In this document: positions 7,814 to 9,832 of the stretch, in pieces
How the letters are laid out: the number at the start of each line of letters is the position of its first letter
Position numbering within the stretch: the first letter of the stretch is position 1
Assembly: GCA_027488265.1 (NCBI GenBank)
Contig: JAIYCA010000064.1
Span: 1 to 9,832, forward strand
Source of the DNA: Planctomycetaceae bacterium
GTDB taxonomy: Bacteria > Planctomycetota > Phycisphaerae > Phycisphaerales > SM1A02
Length of the DNA stretch: 9,832 nt
Reading direction: 5' to 3'
The notes under the pieces: generated by a model
Database searches by the model: none
What the model was told of the DNA's origin: nothing
Seen by the model: the letters and a program-made list of their open reading frames with translations, nothing else
Program-made: the position numbers and the translations under genes

Positions 7814-8763
7814 CGTCCTTCTCTTCCACTTGCATCGAGCGATGCATAAACCTGGTCAATCACCCGCGCTCCAGCTTGGACTGATGCACCTGGCGGAACA
7901 ACTGCACGAGCGACGATCGCACCTGCTGCAATACGAGCACCCGGCATGACAACGGAGCCCGAAACCACAGCACCCGCTCCGATCTCGACTCCTCGACCGA
8001 TGAGTACACCGCCCTGCAGCACTGCTGTTCGATGAATTGACGCGTCCGGCGAGACCATCACCTCACCCAAGGTCGCGCGAGTCTCAACGAGTTTGAGATA
8101 GCCTTGAAGATTCCCAACACGGTGAGGCGCGGATTGAGCAACGACCGCGCGCGCGACATGCCCCATCTTGGCAATTGCGGGGAGCAACTGCTCTTTCAAA
8201 TCGAAGTAACCAATGGTTGGAATCTGCGCGACGGACATCTTCGAGAGATACATCGCCCCTCCAGGTTGCCCAGTCGTCCACATCAAGACCGATGCGTGTG
8301 GTCGCGGACTCCCTTCCGGTAGCAGGCGATCGAGACCAAAGTCACCGAACGTGGAGCACTCCGCAACAAGAAGTCCGCTGTCGGATTCCGTCGCATTCGC
8401 ATCGAAGAAATCACGCACCGTTCCCGCCGCACCACGATGCTCATTCCGATCAACCCAGACTTGGCAGGCAACACCTGACTCCTCCATCAGCCGCTCGTAG
8501 AAGACCTGTTCGGATGCATCGGAGATTGCGACGGAGATACGCGAAATGAATCGTGTTGCTCGGAGGGAATCAATCCACCATGAAAAGAGGGTGCGAGTCG
8601 CATCAACAGGAAGCGCCGCAAGAGGCACTCCAAGTGAACGCGCAAGCGGCTGTACACGCGCCGTACGGATCGACCCTGCAAGGATCAACCCCTGTACTTC
8701 ACCATGTACTTCACCATTCGACTTCTCGCCGAGATGGCTGGATTCAGAGGCACGCTCGATCAT
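7810..8763 (-). CDS. NDP-sugar nucleotidyltransferase-like protein with C-terminal left-handed beta-helix
   Basis: 317 residues. Residues 24-140 follow the layout of sugar-1-phosphate nucleotidyltransferases: LILAG (26-30), a PLAALPV stretch (47-53), FSWWIDSL (60-67), GAAGTVRDFF (111-120) and a LLVAECSTFGD strand (131-141). However, the Gly-rich GGxGTR loop reads GSIRTA, the PK lysine is missing, and the metal-binding GD is replaced. Residues 235-303 form hexapeptide repeats (VSPDASI, VLIGRGVEIGAGAVV, VMPGARIAAGAIV) of a left-handed beta-helix. Intact relatives activate sugars as UDP-, dTDP- or GDP-sugars; this one may be catalytically dead, divergent or regulatory. A 12-base duplication sits at residues 16-23. 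ATG 8763 overlaps the ligase stop as ATGA, with a strong AAGGAGG 4 bases upstream. The fold call is good; the activity is uncertain. Confidence -1.
   Translation of the reverse strand: MIERASESSHLGEKSNGEVHGEVQGLILAGSIRTARVQPLARSLGVPLAALPVDATRTLFSWWIDSLRATRFISRISVAISDASEQVFYERLMEESGVACQVWVDRNEHRGAAGTVRDFFDANATESDSGLLVAECSTFGDFGLDRLLPEGSPRPHASVLMWTTGQPGGAMYLSKMSVAQIPTIGYFDLKEQLLPAIAKMGHVARAVVAQSAPHRVGNLQGYLKLVETRATLGEVMVSPDASIHRTAVLQGGVLIGRGVEIGAGAVVSGSVVMPGARIAAGAIVARAVVPPGASVQAGARVIDQVYASLDASGREGR
8693..8716 (-). repeat. Perfect 12-base tandem duplication near the 5' end of the nucleotidyltransferase-like gene
   Basis: Two identical copies of tgtacttcacca (plus strand), at 8693-8704 and 8705-8716. 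In frame they encode the GEVHGEVQ stretch just before the LILAG strand, so a four-residue unit was duplicated in the N-terminal tail. Confidence -1.
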
Positions 8764-9832
8764 GATGCCTCCTTGTTGATGATTGGGAGTGGTTCAACCT
8801 CCCGACGTCGATCACTCCCTGGTCGCCGACGTGCCCACTCGAAGGAGTTTGGCACACGGTTTTCCAACGAGCCGCTCGGTCTAGTGAGCGGCTGTGGAGC
8901 GCGAGACCACTGACGGTGTGCTCCCGCGATCCCGATGATGAACAACCAAATCAACAGCGTCTGACCAAAGTAACTGACCGCCAAAAAGATGGCGCAATGC
9001 GCGGCGAGCGTTGCGCCAATGGCAAAGACAAAAAACTCATCATTCCGAAGACCCGCTGCGACGCCGCTTGCCCGTGACGAGGGCAACTGTCGACGGGCTG
9101 CAATCTTGCGAAGATCTGCACCAATCGACGCGAAAGCGAACACGATGGCGGCACACAGTGCGATCAACGCCCAAACCCCGCCTCGAACACCTTCCAAGAT
9201 GAACTGGTTGGTCACGTCGAAGAGTTGCGTTCCCCAGTGCGATGTACTCGGTGTTCCGAACAACCACCACTCTGAGAACCGACTGACTGCCGCTTCGATC
9301 AATCGATAACGGTGATACCCCGTGCTTCCACCAACGAGGTCAATGCGCGAAATCAGGTGCCAGACCGGATGCTTCATCGTGAAATGAAGCGTCAAAATCA
9401 ACACGAGGCCAAGCACCCACAACAGTCGAAGGTGAGCGCGAACTGGGAAAATCATCCACACGGCGCAACCGAAAATCAACGCGACCAACGGTGTGCTGGA
9501 TGCGCAGAAAAACACGATCAAGAACCCAGAGGCGATGCCGAGAATTCCGAGCATACGGCTGACGCGCTCCGTGGAAAAGACCAAGGCGATCCAAAGTGGT
9601 ATCCACGCCACAAAGTGGCAACCCGCGAGGATGGCGTGCGCGAAAGGTCCTTGGCAACGGAGCCTTCCTTCTCGAATCACCGTGAACTCCGCGATGCCAC
9701 CGAAGATTGCGAACAGATTTCGCCCAGTGGTACGCTCGACGAGGAAGAATGGAACCGCGAGCGCGCAGAGTCCTGCCGCCCAAAGCACGAGGAGCCGCGC
9801 ATCATCGATCGATCGAACGGTCGCGCGGACGA
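8760..9832 (-). CDS. O-antigen ligase / polymerase family membrane protein (5' end beyond the window)
   Basis: The frame stays open to the right edge, 14 codons above the first possible in-window start (GTG 9788), and already encodes a hydrophobic segment there; the true start is outside. The 356 visible residues form at least seven membrane helices. An external loop starts with LRCQGPFAHAILAG, which matches the R-x-G-pF-x-H/N pattern of the Wzy_C/WaaL family. A later loop carries GGSTGYHRYRLIEAA, WWLFGTP, SHWG and TNQFILEGVRGG, the second conserved region, just before the last helices. The family joins or polymerises lipid-linked glycans at the periplasmic face of the inner membrane. WaaL-like and Wzy-like roles cannot be told apart here, though the neighbouring Wzz and priming transferase favour an exopolysaccharide polymerase. 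The C-terminal tail (about 50 residues) is basic and cytoplasmic-looking. The stop overlaps the next ATG. Confidence -1.
   Translation of the reverse strand, partial: VRATVRSIDDARLLVLWAAGLCALAVPFFLVERTTGRNLFAIFGGIAEFTVIREGRLRCQGPFAHAILAGCHFVAWIPLWIALVFSTERVSRMLGILGIASGFLIVFFCASSTPLVALIFGCAVWMIFPVRAHLRLLWVLGLVLILTLHFTMKHPVWHLISRIDLVGGSTGYHRYRLIEAAVSRFSEWWLFGTPSTSHWGTQLFDVTNQFILEGVRGGVWALIALCAAIVFAFASIGADLRKIAARRQLPSSRASGVAAGLRNDEFFVFAIGATLAAHCAIFLAVSYFGQTLLIWLFIIGIAGAHRQWSRAPQPLTRPSGSLENRVPNSFEWARRRPGSDRRREVEPLPIINKEAS
8768..8774 (-). promoter_or_regulatory. Ribosome binding site for the nucleotidyltransferase-like gene
   Basis: AAGGAGG, the strongest ribosome site in the window, lies 4 bases before ATG 8763 and within the last codons of the ligase gene. 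Confidence -1.

Noticed and set aside
7344..7859. 171-codon minus-strand frame
   Set aside because: It lies out of frame within the exosortase, whose catalytic motifs and membrane helices are clear; the alternative is low-complexity and Cys/Arg-rich.
9786..9788. GTG at 9788 as the start of the ligase-like gene
   Set aside because: The frame is open upstream to the edge, and the family has more N-terminal helices than the visible part.
9804..9816. ATCGATCGATCGA run, possible binding site or repeat
   Set aside because: Short GATC-type simple sequence inside a coding region; likely chance at this composition.

Overview
The window is one strand of a surface-polysaccharide and exosortase locus. 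All seven supported genes lie on the minus strand, so transcription runs from the right edge to the left edge. Both edge genes are cut: the right one lacks its start and the left one lacks its end. No tRNA, rRNA, CRISPR array, insertion sequence or plus-strand gene could be supported. The host is a Gram-negative-type bacterium with fairly high GC. The EpsI-type exosortase partner, Wzz/BY-kinase, monotopic sugar transferase and O-antigen-ligase-like polymerase suggest Planctomycetota or a related PVC lineage, but this is an impression from family resemblance and cannot be proven here.

Layout in order of transcription: (1) 8760-9832, a polytopic O-antigen ligase/polymerase-family protein, 5' partial. 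(2) 7810-8763, an NDP-sugar nucleotidyltransferase-like protein with a C-terminal left-handed beta-helix (hexapeptide) domain and a degraded active-site loop. (3) 6947-7813, an exosortase with its Cys-Arg-His catalytic residues. (4) 6027-6950, the exosortase partner EpsI (DUF3485). (5) 3718-6030, a fused Wzz chain-length regulator and BY-type kinase. (6) 2130-3617, a sugar-1-phosphate transferase whose long soluble N-terminus is atypical. (7) 1-1992, a membrane-anchored TPR-type repeat protein, 3' partial and starting at TTG.

Genes 1 to 5 are joined by four successive 4-base stop/start overlaps (three ATGA and most likely one GTGA), so they are almost certainly one translationally coupled operon. 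Gene 6 follows after 100 bases and gene 7 after a further 137 bases, which holds a hairpin. Inferred division of labour: the sugar transferase primes undecaprenyl phosphate, the ligase-like protein polymerises or ligates, and Wzz/BY-kinase sets chain length and controls export. The TPR protein may act as a periplasmic scaffold. The exosortase and EpsI would process C-terminally tagged proteins, possibly attaching them to this polysaccharide. No exosortase substrate is visible in the window. Other glycosyltransferases, a flippase and an outer-membrane exporter must lie outside it, if present.
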